Positions 19,188 through 27,839 of a stretch of DNA of 64,000 bases are shown here, in pieces; position 1 is the first letter of the stretch; the number at the start of each line of letters is the position of its first letter. A program made the translations under genes and the position numbers. The DNA is taken from NCBI GenBank assembly GCA_015061955.1, contig SUVO01000006.1, forward strand, positions 62,001-126,000, read 5' to 3'. The notes beneath the pieces are model-generated. The model saw only the letters and a list, made by a program, of their open reading frames with translations. It had not been told where the DNA came from and ran no database searches. This stretch comes from Verrucomicrobiaceae bacterium. GTDB taxonomy: Bacteria; Verrucomicrobiota; Verrucomicrobiia; Opitutales; Intestinicryptomonadaceae.

Positions 19188-19649
19188 ATGAGTGAAATTG
19201 TATTTTATGTGTTGCTTGGAGCAGTGCTGTTTTTCTTAGAAACAATACTTGTTGGTGGTATTTGGTGCATTGCAGGTTTTTTATGTTGTGCGTGGGCTGT
19301 GTGGCTTTCGTATTGTGATTATGGCGTAATAGGGGCTGTATTGACAATTGTTGCGTCGGTAATATTAGGAATTAGTGCATTTTTAGTTTGGTTGTACGTT
19401 TTGCCTAAGACTAAATTTGGTAAAAAGATTTATTTGTCTACATCGCAAAGTGGTAAGGCGTCGAATATCGATTTTAAAAGTCTTGTTGGTAAAGAAGGTA
19501 TTGCCGAAAGTGCACTTATGCCTTCTGGAAAAGTAAATATAGATGGCGTTCTTTATGAGGCTCGTAGTGAGTTTCAACATATTGATGCAGGCGATAAAGT
19601 AAAGGTTTTTCAAGCCGATACATTTAATGTAATTGTTAAAAAAATTTAA
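19188..19649 (+). CDS. NfeD-like membrane protein (FloA partner)
   Basis: 153-residue protein with two to three hydrophobic helices in residues 1-75, then a soluble OB-fold-like domain ([22 protein letters not shown]). This is the short NfeD form without the ClpP-like protease domain. Such proteins are usually encoded next to flotillin-like SPFH proteins and act with them in membrane microdomains; here floA follows 16 nt downstream. The promoter sits immediately before the ATG. Confidence 0.85.
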   Translation: MSEIVFYVLLGAVLFFLETILVGGIWCIAGFLCCAWAVWLSYCDYGVIGAVLTIVASVILGISAFLVWLYVLPKTKFGKKIYLSTSQSGKASNIDFKSLVGKEGIAESALMPSGKVNIDGVLYEARSEFQHIDAGDKVKVFQADTFNVIVKKI

Positions 19650-19665
19650 TAAAAAAGGAATAAAA

Positions 19666-20667
19666 ATGGATATGATAACTCTGATAAGTGTAGCAATTGG
19701 AATAGTCGCATTAGTGGTATTCTTTGTTGTTGTTTCGTTCATAAATACATGGCTTAAGGCTATGTTGGCTGGTGCTCCGGTTGGTATGTTAACTCTTATT
19801 GCAATGCGTTTGCGTGGTGTACCATATGGTATGATTGTAGATTCTCGAATTATGGCAGTTAAGGCTGGTCTAGACTTAACTATAAATCAGTTAGAAGAAC
19901 ACTATTTGGCTGAGGGGCATCTTATTCCAACAATACAAGCTTTGATAGCATCGGAAAAAGCCGGTATGGATTTGTCGTGGAAACAGGCTTGTGCAATCGA
20001 CTTGGCTACAAAGGGCACAGCAAAGACTGTTGTTGAAGCTGTTAGAACATCAATTAATCCCAAAGTTATCGATTGTCCGAGTGCTGGCAGTGGCAGAACT
20101 TCTATCGATGGTGTTGCAAAAGACGGTATTCAAGTTAAGGTTCGTGCTCGTGTAACTGTACGAACAAACTTAGATAGATTTGTTGGTGGTGCTCAAGAAG
20201 AAACAATTATTGCTCGTGTTGGTGAAGGTATTGTAACTACAATTGGTTCTGCCGATTCTTACAAGTTTGTGTTGGAACATCCTGATAGAATTTCAAAAGT
20301 TGTGCTTGAACGTGGCTTAGATTCTGGAACAGCTTACGAAATATTGTCTATCGATATTGCCGATGTCGATGTTGGCGAAAACGTTGGTGCAAAGTTGCAG
20401 GAAGCTCAAGCAATTGCTAATAAGAATATGGCACAAGCTCAAGCCGAAATGCGTAGAGCTGCAGCAGTTGCTTTAGAGCAAGAAATGAAAGCTAAAGTTG
20501 TCGATATGAAAGCTAAGGTTGTCGAAGCCGAAGCACAAGTACCTCTTGCTCTTGCCGAAAGTTTGCGTTCGGGTAATATGGGCTTTATGGATTATTATAA
20601 ACTTCAAAATATCCAAGCCGATACAGCTATGCGTGAAAGCATTTCTACCGATTCAACTAAGAAATAA
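19666..20667 (+). CDS. floA: Flotillin-like protein FloA
   Basis: 333-residue SPFH-domain protein of the FloA (UPF0365) family that organises lipid-ordered membrane microdomains. A hydrophobic hairpin occupies residues 5-30. The SPFH domain contains the family segments [21 protein letters not shown] and [22 protein letters not shown], followed by an Ala/Glu-rich helix ([20 protein letters not shown]) typical of flotillins. The start was set at 19666, with AAGGA 6 nt upstream; an earlier in-frame codon overlaps nfeD. The stop overlaps the next gene by TAATG. A second, unrelated SPFH protein lies at 37.4 kb. Confidence 0.94.
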   Translation: MDMITLISVAIGIVALVVFFVVVSFINTWLKAMLAGAPVGMLTLIAMRLRGVPYGMIVDSRIMAVKAGLDLTINQLEEHYLAEGHLIPTIQALIASEKAGMDLSWKQACAIDLATKGTAKTVVEAVRTSINPKVIDCPSAGSGRTSIDGVAKDGIQVKVRARVTVRTNLDRFVGGAQEETIIARVGEGIVTTIGSADSYKFVLEHPDRISKVVLERGLDSGTAYEILSIDIADVDVGENVGAKLQEAQAIANKNMAQAQAEMRRAAAVALEQEMKAKVVDMKAKVVEAEAQVPLALAESLRSGNMGFMDYYKLQNIQADTAMRESISTDSTKK

Positions 20668-21266
20668 TGTTCTACTTACTTTTAATAGTTGGTATTATCG
20701 GATTCAGCTTGTGGGTAGAGCTTAAAAAAGAAGTAAATCACGAAGTTGAACCCGATGATATAGAGCCTTTTAATCCACCGTCGCGCGATACGGTGGATAG
20801 AAGAAGTGTGCGTAAAAAATATAACACAGCTGATGAGACTGAATATTCTGAAGATTTTGAAAATGCTCGCGATTTTGTAGAGCAGTTAAAACGTAAACGA
20901 TCTTCAACTAAAACCGATGTTTCGCCTCAGTTCGATAATTCGTTTGATGAACCAGAATTAGATTATCAAGAGCCTGCAACGTATTCTAATATTCCAAATA
21001 AAAATGTGGGCAGGAATTATGTCGATAAAGCATTGGTATGCAAAAGTATTGAACAAATGGAACGCGAAACTGCAGAAATTCAGGCTCGAGCAATACAAAC
21101 CTTGCAAGAAATTGAACAAATGAATGCCTCTGTTAAGACAGAAAAGAATGTAGAAACCGAAGTTCAGCCCGAGTTCAAAAGTGCGTTTTTTAAGGACAAC
21201 AATGATTTGCGCAGAGCTTTTGTGGTGTCAGAAATTTTATCAAAACCCCTATCGTTGAGAAAGTAG
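20667..21266 (+). CDS. Hypothetical protein with membrane anchor and coiled coil
   Basis: 199-residue protein of no recognised family. One transmembrane helix lies at the N-terminus (FYLLLIVGIIGFSLWVEL), followed by an acidic, low-complexity region rich in Asp, Glu and Ser, and a predicted coiled coil around residues 130-160 (IEQMERETAEIQARAIQTL). The start overlaps the floA stop (TAATG), so it is translated with FloA and may be a FloA partner at the membrane. glgB follows 10 nt later. Confidence 0.65.
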   Translation: MFYLLLIVGIIGFSLWVELKKEVNHEVEPDDIEPFNPPSRDTVDRRSVRKKYNTADETEYSEDFENARDFVEQLKRKRSSTKTDVSPQFDNSFDEPELDYQEPATYSNIPNKNVGRNYVDKALVCKSIEQMERETAEIQARAIQTLQEIEQMNASVKTEKNVETEVQPEFKSAFFKDNNDLRRAFVVSEILSKPLSLRK

Positions 21267-21276
21267 AATATAGTAT

Positions 21277-23511
21277 ATGATAATATCGCAAGATGAATTA
21301 AAGAAAATTACATCGGCAAAGTGTGCAAATATTTATGATTATTTGGGCTTACATAAATGTGATGGTGGCGTTGTTGTTCGTGCATATATTTGCGATGCTA
21401 ATGTATGTTGGGTTGTCAACGCTCGTACTGGTGAAAAAACACAAATGCAAAAACTTGATTCATCGGGATTTTTTGAAGCTTTTTTCAAAAGTAAACGAGT
21501 AGCCTTTAAACATTATTTTGAGGTTGAAGATTATCGAGGAAATATTCGCAGAGTCGAAGATTGTTATGCTTTTGAACCTACACTTTCCGATTACGATGTT
21601 TATCTAATAGGTAAGGCTGATGACCGAAAAATTTATGAGAAACTCGGTAGTCATTTTAGAAAAATAAATGGCGTTGAGGGCGTTAGTTTTGCAGTGTGGG
21701 CACCTACTGCACGCAGAGTAAGTGTGGTGGGCGATTTCAACGAATGGGATGGTCGTTATAATCAGATGCGACCTGTTGGCGATACGGGAATTTGGGAAAT
21801 TTTTATCCCAAATGTAAAGCATGGCGACAAATATAAATACGAAATTCTTTCGGCAAATAACGATACACCTTTTGTTAAGATTGATCCCTACGCAATTCGT
21901 TTTGAGCCAGCACCAAATAATAGTTCAATAGTTTGGAATTTAGGAAAGCACAAGTGGAAAGATGGAGCGTGGCTTAAAAAACGCCAATCGTCGAATTGGG
22001 CAGAAAAACCAATCTCTGTGTACGAAGTTCATCTCGGTTCGTGGAAACGCAATGTCGCTGAAGGTTTCCGTAGTTTAACATACGTTGAAATTGGTAAAGA
22101 GCTTGCTCAATATTGTAAAGAAATGAACTTTACGCATGTCGAGTTTATGCCACTTTCAGAATATCCATTTGATGGTTCTTGGGGGTATCAGGTAACGGGA
22201 TTTTATGCTCCTACACAGCGTTATGGTACACCTGAAGATTTCATGGAAATGGTCGATATTCTCCATCAAAATAACATTGGCGTGATTATGGATTGGGTGC
22301 CAGCTCATTTTTCGCGTGATGATTTTGCTTTGGCTGGTTTTGATGGTTCTTGTTTGTACGAGCATGAAGACCCACGCTTGGGGGCAAACCCCGATTGGGG
22401 AACGTTGTGTTTTAATTATGGCAGAAGTGAAGTGTCGAATTTCCTAATGGGAAGTGCTCTTGCGTGGTTTGATAGATTTCATATTGATGGTCTGCGTGTA
22501 GATGCAGTTGCATCTATGTTGTATCTTAATTTTTCTCGCAGTGAATGGTTGCCAAATAAGTATGGTGGTGCTGAAAATTTGGAGGCTATCGAGTTTCTAA
22601 AACGCACAACATCAGCAGTTCATAGTCAGTTTAAAGGTGCTATAATGATTGCCGAAGAAAGCACAACTTTCGAGGGCGTCACAAAACCAGTAGAGCAGGG
22701 TGGTCTTGGCTTTGACTTCAAATGGAATCTCGGTTGGATGCACGATACACTCGATTACATGAAAGAAGATCCCTTAAATAGAAAGTATCACCACAACAAG
22801 ATTACTTTCCCCTCGATGTATCAGTTCAACGAAAAGTTTATGCTTGTGTATTCACACGATGAAGTCGTACATGGTAAAAGTGCTATGGTCGGTAAAATGG
22901 GTGCATTTGATTGGGACGATAAACTTGCAAATTTGCGTGCCTTGTATGCTTTTATGTGGTTTTGGCCAGGTAAAAAAACTCTCTTTATGGGCGATGAAAT
23001 TGCACAGAGCAACGAGTGGTATTATGCCGATTCTATAAATTGGTCGTTGTTGGAATACGATGCACATAAGTCGGTGCAGTCGGTTGTTAGAGATTGTGCA
23101 AAATTGTATCTGCAAGATGAGAAACTTGCTCAGAACGATTTTAATCCAATAGGTTTTAGTTGGATAAACGCTGATGATGCTAATTACAGCGTGTATTCAT
23201 TCTTGCGTTATTGTACCGACGGTAAAACAGCTTATGCCATAATTTGTAATTTTACTCCCGTAAAACGCGAGGCGTACGGTGTTGGTCTGCCATTTGAGGG
23301 AGTTTGGAAAGAAGTTTTAAATACCGATGCCTTGTGTTATAATGGTTCGGGTGAAGGTAATTGTGGAAAAGTAAAAGCTTCTGCAAAAATGCCAATGAAT
23401 AATCAGCCATGTGGCGTGTTGCTTACGCTTCCACCAATGTCAACCATTGTCTTGAAAGGCGTAAGGAGTATCGCTAGGAAATACACTAACAGAAAAAAAT
23501 CTATTAAATAA
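21277..23511 (+). CDS. glgB: 1,4-alpha-glucan branching enzyme GlgB
   Basis: 744-residue GH13 enzyme that makes alpha-1,6 branches in glycogen. Two N-terminal domains (a GlgB-type N1 domain, then CBM48 with VSFAVWAPTARRVSVVGDFN near residue 145) precede the barrel. Conserved regions are MDWVPAHF near residue 338, GLRVDAVASMLY near 405 with the Asp nucleophile, IAEEST near 457, and the branching-enzyme hallmark SHDEVVHGKSAM near 525. Length fits the long two-domain GlgB form. Its TAA overlaps the ATG of the Sel1 gene. It probably works with the pullulanase at 12.9 kb in glycogen turnover. Confidence 0.96.
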   Translation: MIISQDELKKITSAKCANIYDYLGLHKCDGGVVVRAYICDANVCWVVNARTGEKTQMQKLDSSGFFEAFFKSKRVAFKHYFEVEDYRGNIRRVEDCYAFEPTLSDYDVYLIGKADDRKIYEKLGSHFRKINGVEGVSFAVWAPTARRVSVVGDFNEWDGRYNQMRPVGDTGIWEIFIPNVKHGDKYKYEILSANNDTPFVKIDPYAIRFEPAPNNSSIVWNLGKHKWKDGAWLKKRQSSNWAEKPISVYEVHLGSWKRNVAEGFRSLTYVEIGKELAQYCKEMNFTHVEFMPLSEYPFDGSWGYQVTGFYAPTQRYGTPEDFMEMVDILHQNNIGVIMDWVPAHFSRDDFALAGFDGSCLYEHEDPRLGANPDWGTLCFNYGRSEVSNFLMGSALAWFDRFHIDGLRVDAVASMLYLNFSRSEWLPNKYGGAENLEAIEFLKRTTSAVHSQFKGAIMIAEESTTFEGVTKPVEQGGLGFDFKWNLGWMHDTLDYMKEDPLNRKYHHNKITFPSMYQFNEKFMLVYSHDEVVHGKSAMVGKMGAFDWDDKLANLRALYAFMWFWPGKKTLFMGDEIAQSNEWYYADSINWSLLEYDAHKSVQSVVRDCAKLYLQDEKLAQNDFNPIGFSWINADDANYSVYSFLRYCTDGKTAYAIICNFTPVKREAYGVGLPFEGVWKEVLNTDALCYNGSGEGNCGKVKASAKMPMNNQPCGVLLTLPPMSTIVLKGVRSIARKYTNRKKSIK

Positions 23512-24587
23512 TGAAAAAGTTTTTTCTTATAGTTTTGTTGGTAGCAAATTATGCTTTTGTGTATGCTTCCGATATAGCCTCTTTGGAAACACTTGTCAAT
23601 AAAGGAGACGCAGAAGCTCAACTTAAGTTGGGCTTGAAGTATTATTTTGGTAAAGGGGTTGAACAAGATTATAAGAAAGCTTTTGAATTGTTCAAAAAAT
23701 CTGCAGAGCAAGGAAATAAAACAGCACAGTATAATTTGTGCATTGTATATGGGTTGGGTAGAGGCGTCGAAAAAAACGAAGATGAATCATTCAAGTGGTT
23801 GCTAAAATCTAAAGGCATAACTAAACAATATACTCCAGAAGAATTAGAATTTAAGCGCTTACAGCAAAAGCCTAAAGAGTTAGTAGAATGGTTAAATAAG
23901 CGTATCGCAATGGGAGGTAAAAAGTATCTTCTTGTTTTGGCTAAATGTTATTTTAATGGACACGGTGTTGAAAAAGATTATGATAAAGCTATAAAATTGG
24001 CAGTCGAAGCCGATAATGCTTCAGTTGAATCTTCAAGAGATTTTTTAGCTTCATTGCCGTGGGTGATTTCAAAAGAAGAATGTAAAAAACTCGTAGAGCC
24101 TTTGAAAAATGCTGCCGAGAATGGCTGTCTTAATGCTCAGGCTGTCTTAGGTAATATGTATGCCACTGGACGAGGTGTACAAAAGAATTACGAAAAGGCT
24201 TATAAGTTGATGCTTCGTCCTGCACAGGAAGGTATATTGACTGCTGTTAGGGATATGGCGTACTATTATCTTTATGCTCAATATGTAAAAAAAGATTTGG
24301 ATAAAGCTTTTGAATGGGCAAAGAAGGCAAATGCTTTTAACGATGGTTCTGCTCAATTTGTAATGGGTAGTATTTATGCTGATAAAGATTTCAAACATCA
24401 CGATGTAGTGAAAGCTTACGCATGGTATTTGACATCTTTTTCAAATAATGGGTACTCAAAAAATCGGAAGAAATTAGCAACAAAGTTGAAAGAATCTTTG
24501 ACGTATGAGCAATTGGTTGTTGCGGAAGCTTTATCTGTAAAATTGATAAGAGAAGCTTCAAAGAAAACTCCATCGTATAAAGAATAA
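23511..24587 (+). CDS. Secreted Sel1-repeat protein
   Basis: 358-residue protein with an N-terminal signal peptide (hydrophobic core then VYASD) and several Sel1-like (TPR-type) repeats, for example GDAEAQLKLGLKYYFGKGV, GNKTAQYNLCIVYGLGRGV and GCLNAQAVLGNMYATGRGV, each followed by Lys-rich DYKKAF-type helices. Sel1 repeats are protein-interaction scaffolds, often periplasmic. It is the last gene of the NfeD-FloA-GlgB operon, with a TAATG overlap to glgB, and ends 5 nt before the stop of the convergent deacetylase gene. The partner is unknown. Confidence 0.85.
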   Translation: MKKFFLIVLLVANYAFVYASDIASLETLVNKGDAEAQLKLGLKYYFGKGVEQDYKKAFELFKKSAEQGNKTAQYNLCIVYGLGRGVEKNEDESFKWLLKSKGITKQYTPEELEFKRLQQKPKELVEWLNKRIAMGGKKYLLVLAKCYFNGHGVEKDYDKAIKLAVEADNASVESSRDFLASLPWVISKEECKKLVEPLKNAAENGCLNAQAVLGNMYATGRGVQKNYEKAYKLMLRPAQEGILTAVRDMAYYYLYAQYVKKDLDKAFEWAKKANAFNDGSAQFVMGSIYADKDFKHHDVVKAYAWYLTSFSNNGYSKNRKKLATKLKESLTYEQLVVAEALSVKLIREASKKTPSYKE

Positions 24588-24592
24588 AAGTA

Positions 24593-26419
24593 TTACTTCA
24601 TAATAGGTGTTTTTAGTTGAAGATGCTTTTCGTTATCGCAAACCGATAGTGGTAAGTGTTGCAAGCCTCGGCATTGCAAGCTTTCCAAATTTACAAGAAT
24701 TCTATTTAAGCCTTTTTGCAATTTTACGTTTTTGTAGTTTGTGATTTTTTCACCATTTACATATACTCCACGAACTTTGTTTGTGTTTAATGTTCGTATT
24801 TCGTAAAAGTCTGTGCGTGGTGTTTCAATGTCGGCAATAGCAAATAGCCATTCGTCTTTTTGTTTGTTCCACATGTATCTAATCGACATTGTATATGGAT
24901 TGTTATTTGGACTGTTTTTTACCCATTTGAAATTTTTCGGTAATGGTTTGTTGTTTTTTGAAAATTCAATTATGTCAGCTTCTGTGTATTCTTTTTTGCT
25001 CAAGTAGGGCGATGATATTGCGTTGTCGCGTGCATATTGTGTTTTAGGCGCTTTTTGCTTTATAGAAGTTGTTACATATATACGTGCTGGAACATTCTCG
25101 TATAAGAAATCAATTTGAGTTGCAAATGTTGTATCTCCCATAAATAAATCGGTGTATTTACCATTTAATTTTAATGGGGCAGATGCAATGAATGTTTTGC
25201 AATCGTTCGTGGTTAAATGGCGAACTTTTGGCATTTCATAGTTCGGCTGAAGTATAAATTTTACAGACGCATTAGTCATTTTTTTGTTGAAAGGCATCTC
25301 TAAAATAAGAGTGTTATTTTTGATTTTTAAAGTTACAGATATGTCTGTGAATTTTTTTGAAGAACTTGTTTTTTCAAGCTCGCAAGCTATGTGGTCGATT
25401 TTCTTAGGGGTAGAATGGTAAATTGAAGGAGGCAATTTTAGCATATTTCTACCAAATTTGTCTTTCTTAGAAAATGAAACATAAAGAGGAATATCGCTAC
25501 CTAAGTGTGTTGTTGAAATTCTCGTAATTTTGAAAGTTGCAATATTGCCTTTTACTGCGAGCTTTTGAATTTTCGAGTTTTTATATTGTATTAAATACGA
25601 TGCCAATTCATTTGCGTTTGGTTTCCAGAAATCGTCGGTTATATATTTGTCGATAATCTTGCCGAGTGTTTGTAAGCCTTCGTCGGTTTGCCAGGTGTGG
25701 ATACCAAGCGTTAGATGTTTGTTTTTCTTAAACATATCAGATGCCATAGTTTGTTCTAACGATGTTTTGAAAAGCTCTTCGTCGGGAGCCCTGTCGTTGA
25801 CAGCGAAGCATGGCGTGTGTACAAGAAGTTTGTCGGCTGGTATTTTGTAAGAGTCAATATCGAAGTCTAATCCTTGAGGCGTAATTATGTAGCCTGCACG
25901 CCAAAAGCACTCGCCAATAATTTCTGAAGCGCGTGGGTCGGCTACGTTTTTGTAGTCGGTATTTGGCAGAACAAAACCAACGACTGATGTATCGAGTGCA
26001 GTTTCAAGAAAAATGCGTTCCATCATCATCTGATAAAAACAAACGTTTCCCATAACTTTGCTTACGTTTGTGTGCGATATCGTGTGTGATGCAATTGTTC
26101 CACCCTTCGCAAGAAGATCTTTACAAAGTTTAAGATCGTTGGGTTTTTTGGAAATGTCGCCTACAATGTAGAAAGTTCCGTTGCATCCACGTTGCGATAA
26201 CATTTCTTGCATTTGAATGTGTCGAGGGTTAGTGTCGTCCCAGCGAGATGAAAATGCGTATTTTTTGTTGTCTGGGAAAGGCATTATGTGTGCTTGTGTA
26301 GCTTGTGCGTCTGCTTCTGAGGCATATTCTACGTTGCATTCGAAAGATAATGTTTGGAACGATGCGCCCAATAATGTTGATGCTGATGCTAAAATAAAAA
26401 AAGAAAAAGTTTTTTTCAT
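24593..26419 (-). CDS. Secreted polysaccharide deacetylase (CE4, NodB-like) protein
   Basis: 608-residue exported protein (signal peptide ending near STLLGASF). Residues 50-280 form a NodB-homology domain: SSRWDD supplies the catalytic base and metal Asp, GCNGTFYI is a conserved strand, and ASHTISH supplies the metal-binding His pair. The C-terminal half is a beta-rich region with no recognised family, perhaps a carbohydrate-binding or sandwich domain (the late segment KVRGVYVNGEKI looks like one). The likely role is removing N- or O-acetyl groups from a polysaccharide outside the cytoplasm. It is convergent with the Sel1 gene. Confidence 0.82.
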   Translation of the reverse strand: MKKTFSFFILASASTLLGASFQTLSFECNVEYASEADAQATQAHIMPFPDNKKYAFSSRWDDTNPRHIQMQEMLSQRGCNGTFYIVGDISKKPNDLKLCKDLLAKGGTIASHTISHTNVSKVMGNVCFYQMMMERIFLETALDTSVVGFVLPNTDYKNVADPRASEIIGECFWRAGYIITPQGLDFDIDSYKIPADKLLVHTPCFAVNDRAPDEELFKTSLEQTMASDMFKKNKHLTLGIHTWQTDEGLQTLGKIIDKYITDDFWKPNANELASYLIQYKNSKIQKLAVKGNIATFKITRISTTHLGSDIPLYVSFSKKDKFGRNMLKLPPSIYHSTPKKIDHIACELEKTSSSKKFTDISVTLKIKNNTLILEMPFNKKMTNASVKFILQPNYEMPKVRHLTTNDCKTFIASAPLKLNGKYTDLFMGDTTFATQIDFLYENVPARIYVTTSIKQKAPKTQYARDNAISSPYLSKKEYTEADIIEFSKNNKPLPKNFKWVKNSPNNNPYTMSIRYMWNKQKDEWLFAIADIETPRTDFYEIRTLNTNKVRGVYVNGEKITNYKNVKLQKGLNRILVNLESLQCRGLQHLPLSVCDNEKHLQLKTPIMK

Positions 26420-26504
26420 AAGTGTTAAAAATGTTCAAATTGTCTTTAAATAGCGTAGTTTTTGAAGAAATTTTAGTCAAATAAAAAAAAGTTGAAAAAA
26501 AGTC

Positions 26505-26532
26505 TTGATTGAAAAAATAGATGTGCTACATT
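26505..26532 (+). promoter_or_regulatory. Putative tRNA-Tyr promoter
   Basis: TTGATT (26505-26510), a 16-nt spacer and TACATT (26527-26532), placing the start about 18 nt before the mature tRNA. The -10 type (TACNNT) resembles those of other promoters in the window. Confidence 0.55.
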
Positions 26533-26556
26533 ACTATCTTATAAAATCTTTTGAGC

Positions 26557-26640
26557 GGTGGGGTATCCAAGAGGCCAAAGGACGCGGACTGTAAATCCGT
26601 TCAGCTACGCTGTTCGTGGGTTCGACCCCCACCCCCACCA
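26557..26640 (+). tRNA. tRNA-Tyr (GTA anticodon)
   Basis: 84-nt class II tRNA. The acceptor arms GGTGGGG and CCCCACC pair fully. The anticodon loop CTGTAAA between GCGGA and TCCGT gives GTA. A long variable arm is present, as expected for bacterial tRNA-Tyr. The T-arm is GTGGG-TTCGACC-CCCAC. The discriminator base is A and CCA is not encoded. Confidence 0.95.
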
Positions 26641-26648
26641 CTCGAAGT

Positions 26649-26683
26649 AAGCCCTGATTTTTCAACACTTCAGGGCTTTTTTT
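26649..26683 (+). terminator. Terminator after tRNA-Tyr
   Basis: Arms AAGCCCTGA and TCAGGGCTT around a 12-nt loop, followed by T7. The stretch from here to 26816 contains a second possible stem (CCCACTTT/AAAGTGGG at 26763-26789) but no gene. Confidence 0.82.
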
Positions 26684-26816
26684 ATGCCTATTTTCAAGGG
26701 ATTGAAGGCTGTTCTCTTATTTTTAATGTGGAAATAGAGTGGGAATAAAGTCTTGAAAAGTCCCCACTTTTCTCCATTGCTAAAGTGGGATTGGTGATTG
26801 TTGAAAAGATAAGCAC

Positions 26817-26849
26817 AAAAAAAGAGAAACTAAATGTTTCTCTTTTTTT
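26817..26849. terminator. Bidirectional terminator before the aldolase gene end
   Basis: Arms AAAAAAAGAGAAAC and GTTTCTCTTTTTTT around a TAAAT loop. On the minus strand it ends the HpcH/HpaI aldolase gene. Confidence 0.85.
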
Positions 26850-26856
26850 ATAATTC

Positions 26857-27699
26857 TTAAATTTTACTATCACTACAATGTTGTTGGAACGCGCAACTTT
26901 TACATTCCGATACAGAGCATGTTGTATATTTATTTACCTTTCTTGCTTCGGCAAGCATTGCTCTATAACTATTCGAGAGTGCAGCTTCGTCGAACGACAA
27001 CGATATCCAGTCGGCTCCTCTACGCTTCCAAGTTTCATAATCGTGTCCTCCAAAAGCACCAACAACAATACCTTTTGCACGTGCTTTCTGACAAATCTCG
27101 TCTAACATATCCGAAACTTCTGGATCATTCAACATTCCTGGTTTATTTACAGAACACGATAGGTCGTATGGACCAATACAAATACTATCGATACCTTCAA
27201 CATTTAAAATTTCATCTAAATTTCTGAAAGCATCGATATGTTCTATTTGTGGGATTATCCAAGGTTCGTATTTCGACAACTCAAGAAAATCTGACGCAGG
27301 CATATTCCCATACATATATCCTCGACGTGGACCATAACCTCGCGAGCCACCATCCATTGGAAATCTGCATGCTTGCACAACTTTGCGTGCTTCTTCTGCT
27401 GTATTTACCATAGGTACTATTATGCCTGCTGGAGCAAGGTCGATAACCTTTTTTATGCGAGTATGTGTATTGTCGGCAACACGCACAAACGGTGCGCAAT
27501 TTGTACCACGCAATGCCATTACGTGATGCATTAAGTCGGTATCCGACATTACTCCGTGTTCCATATCTATCCAACAGAAGTCGAAACCAGCATCGGCTGC
27601 AATTTCGCTTATAGTTGCATCGTGTAGCGATATACACGTTCCAAATGCCATTCTACTTTTTATTGTGTTTTTGAAAATTTCTAAATTGTTTATTTTCAT
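26857..27699 (-). CDS. HpcH/HpaI family 2-oxo-acid aldolase
   Basis: 280-residue class II aldolase of the HpcH/HpaI family, which cleaves 2-keto-3-deoxy sugar acids or 4-hydroxy-2-oxo acids to pyruvate plus an aldehyde. Core motifs are FCWIDMEHG near residues 40-48, APFVRV, GIIVPMVNTAEEA with the following RFPMDGGSRGYGPRRG, and CIGPYDLS for the metal and pyruvate site. About 20 extra C-terminal residues carry four cysteines (CSVSECKSC...HC), not usual for the family. A KDG-type kinase at 46.0 kb would supply a related keto-deoxy sugar-acid pathway. Confidence 0.88.
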   Translation of the reverse strand: MKINNLEIFKNTIKSRMAFGTCISLHDATISEIAADAGFDFCWIDMEHGVMSDTDLMHHVMALRGTNCAPFVRVADNTHTRIKKVIDLAPAGIIVPMVNTAEEARKVVQACRFPMDGGSRGYGPRRGYMYGNMPASDFLELSKYEPWIIPQIEHIDAFRNLDEILNVEGIDSICIGPYDLSCSVNKPGMLNDPEVSDMLDEICQKARAKGIVVGAFGGHDYETWKRRGADWISLSFDEAALSNSYRAMLAEARKVNKYTTCSVSECKSCAFQQHCSDSKI

Positions 27700-27839
27700 A
27701 GTTTTTAATTGGTAGTATGAAAACTTTTAGTAAACAACAAACTTATTGTTTCTAATAATTTAATAACAATGTTCCCTAGCACAATTTAAGTCAAGTGGAA
27801 ACTTATTCAAGAGTTTTTGTTGTAATATTTATTGGTAGT

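Noticed and set aside
26551-26748. 65-codon open frame on the plus strand
   Set aside because: It runs through the tRNA-Tyr gene and has no coding pattern.
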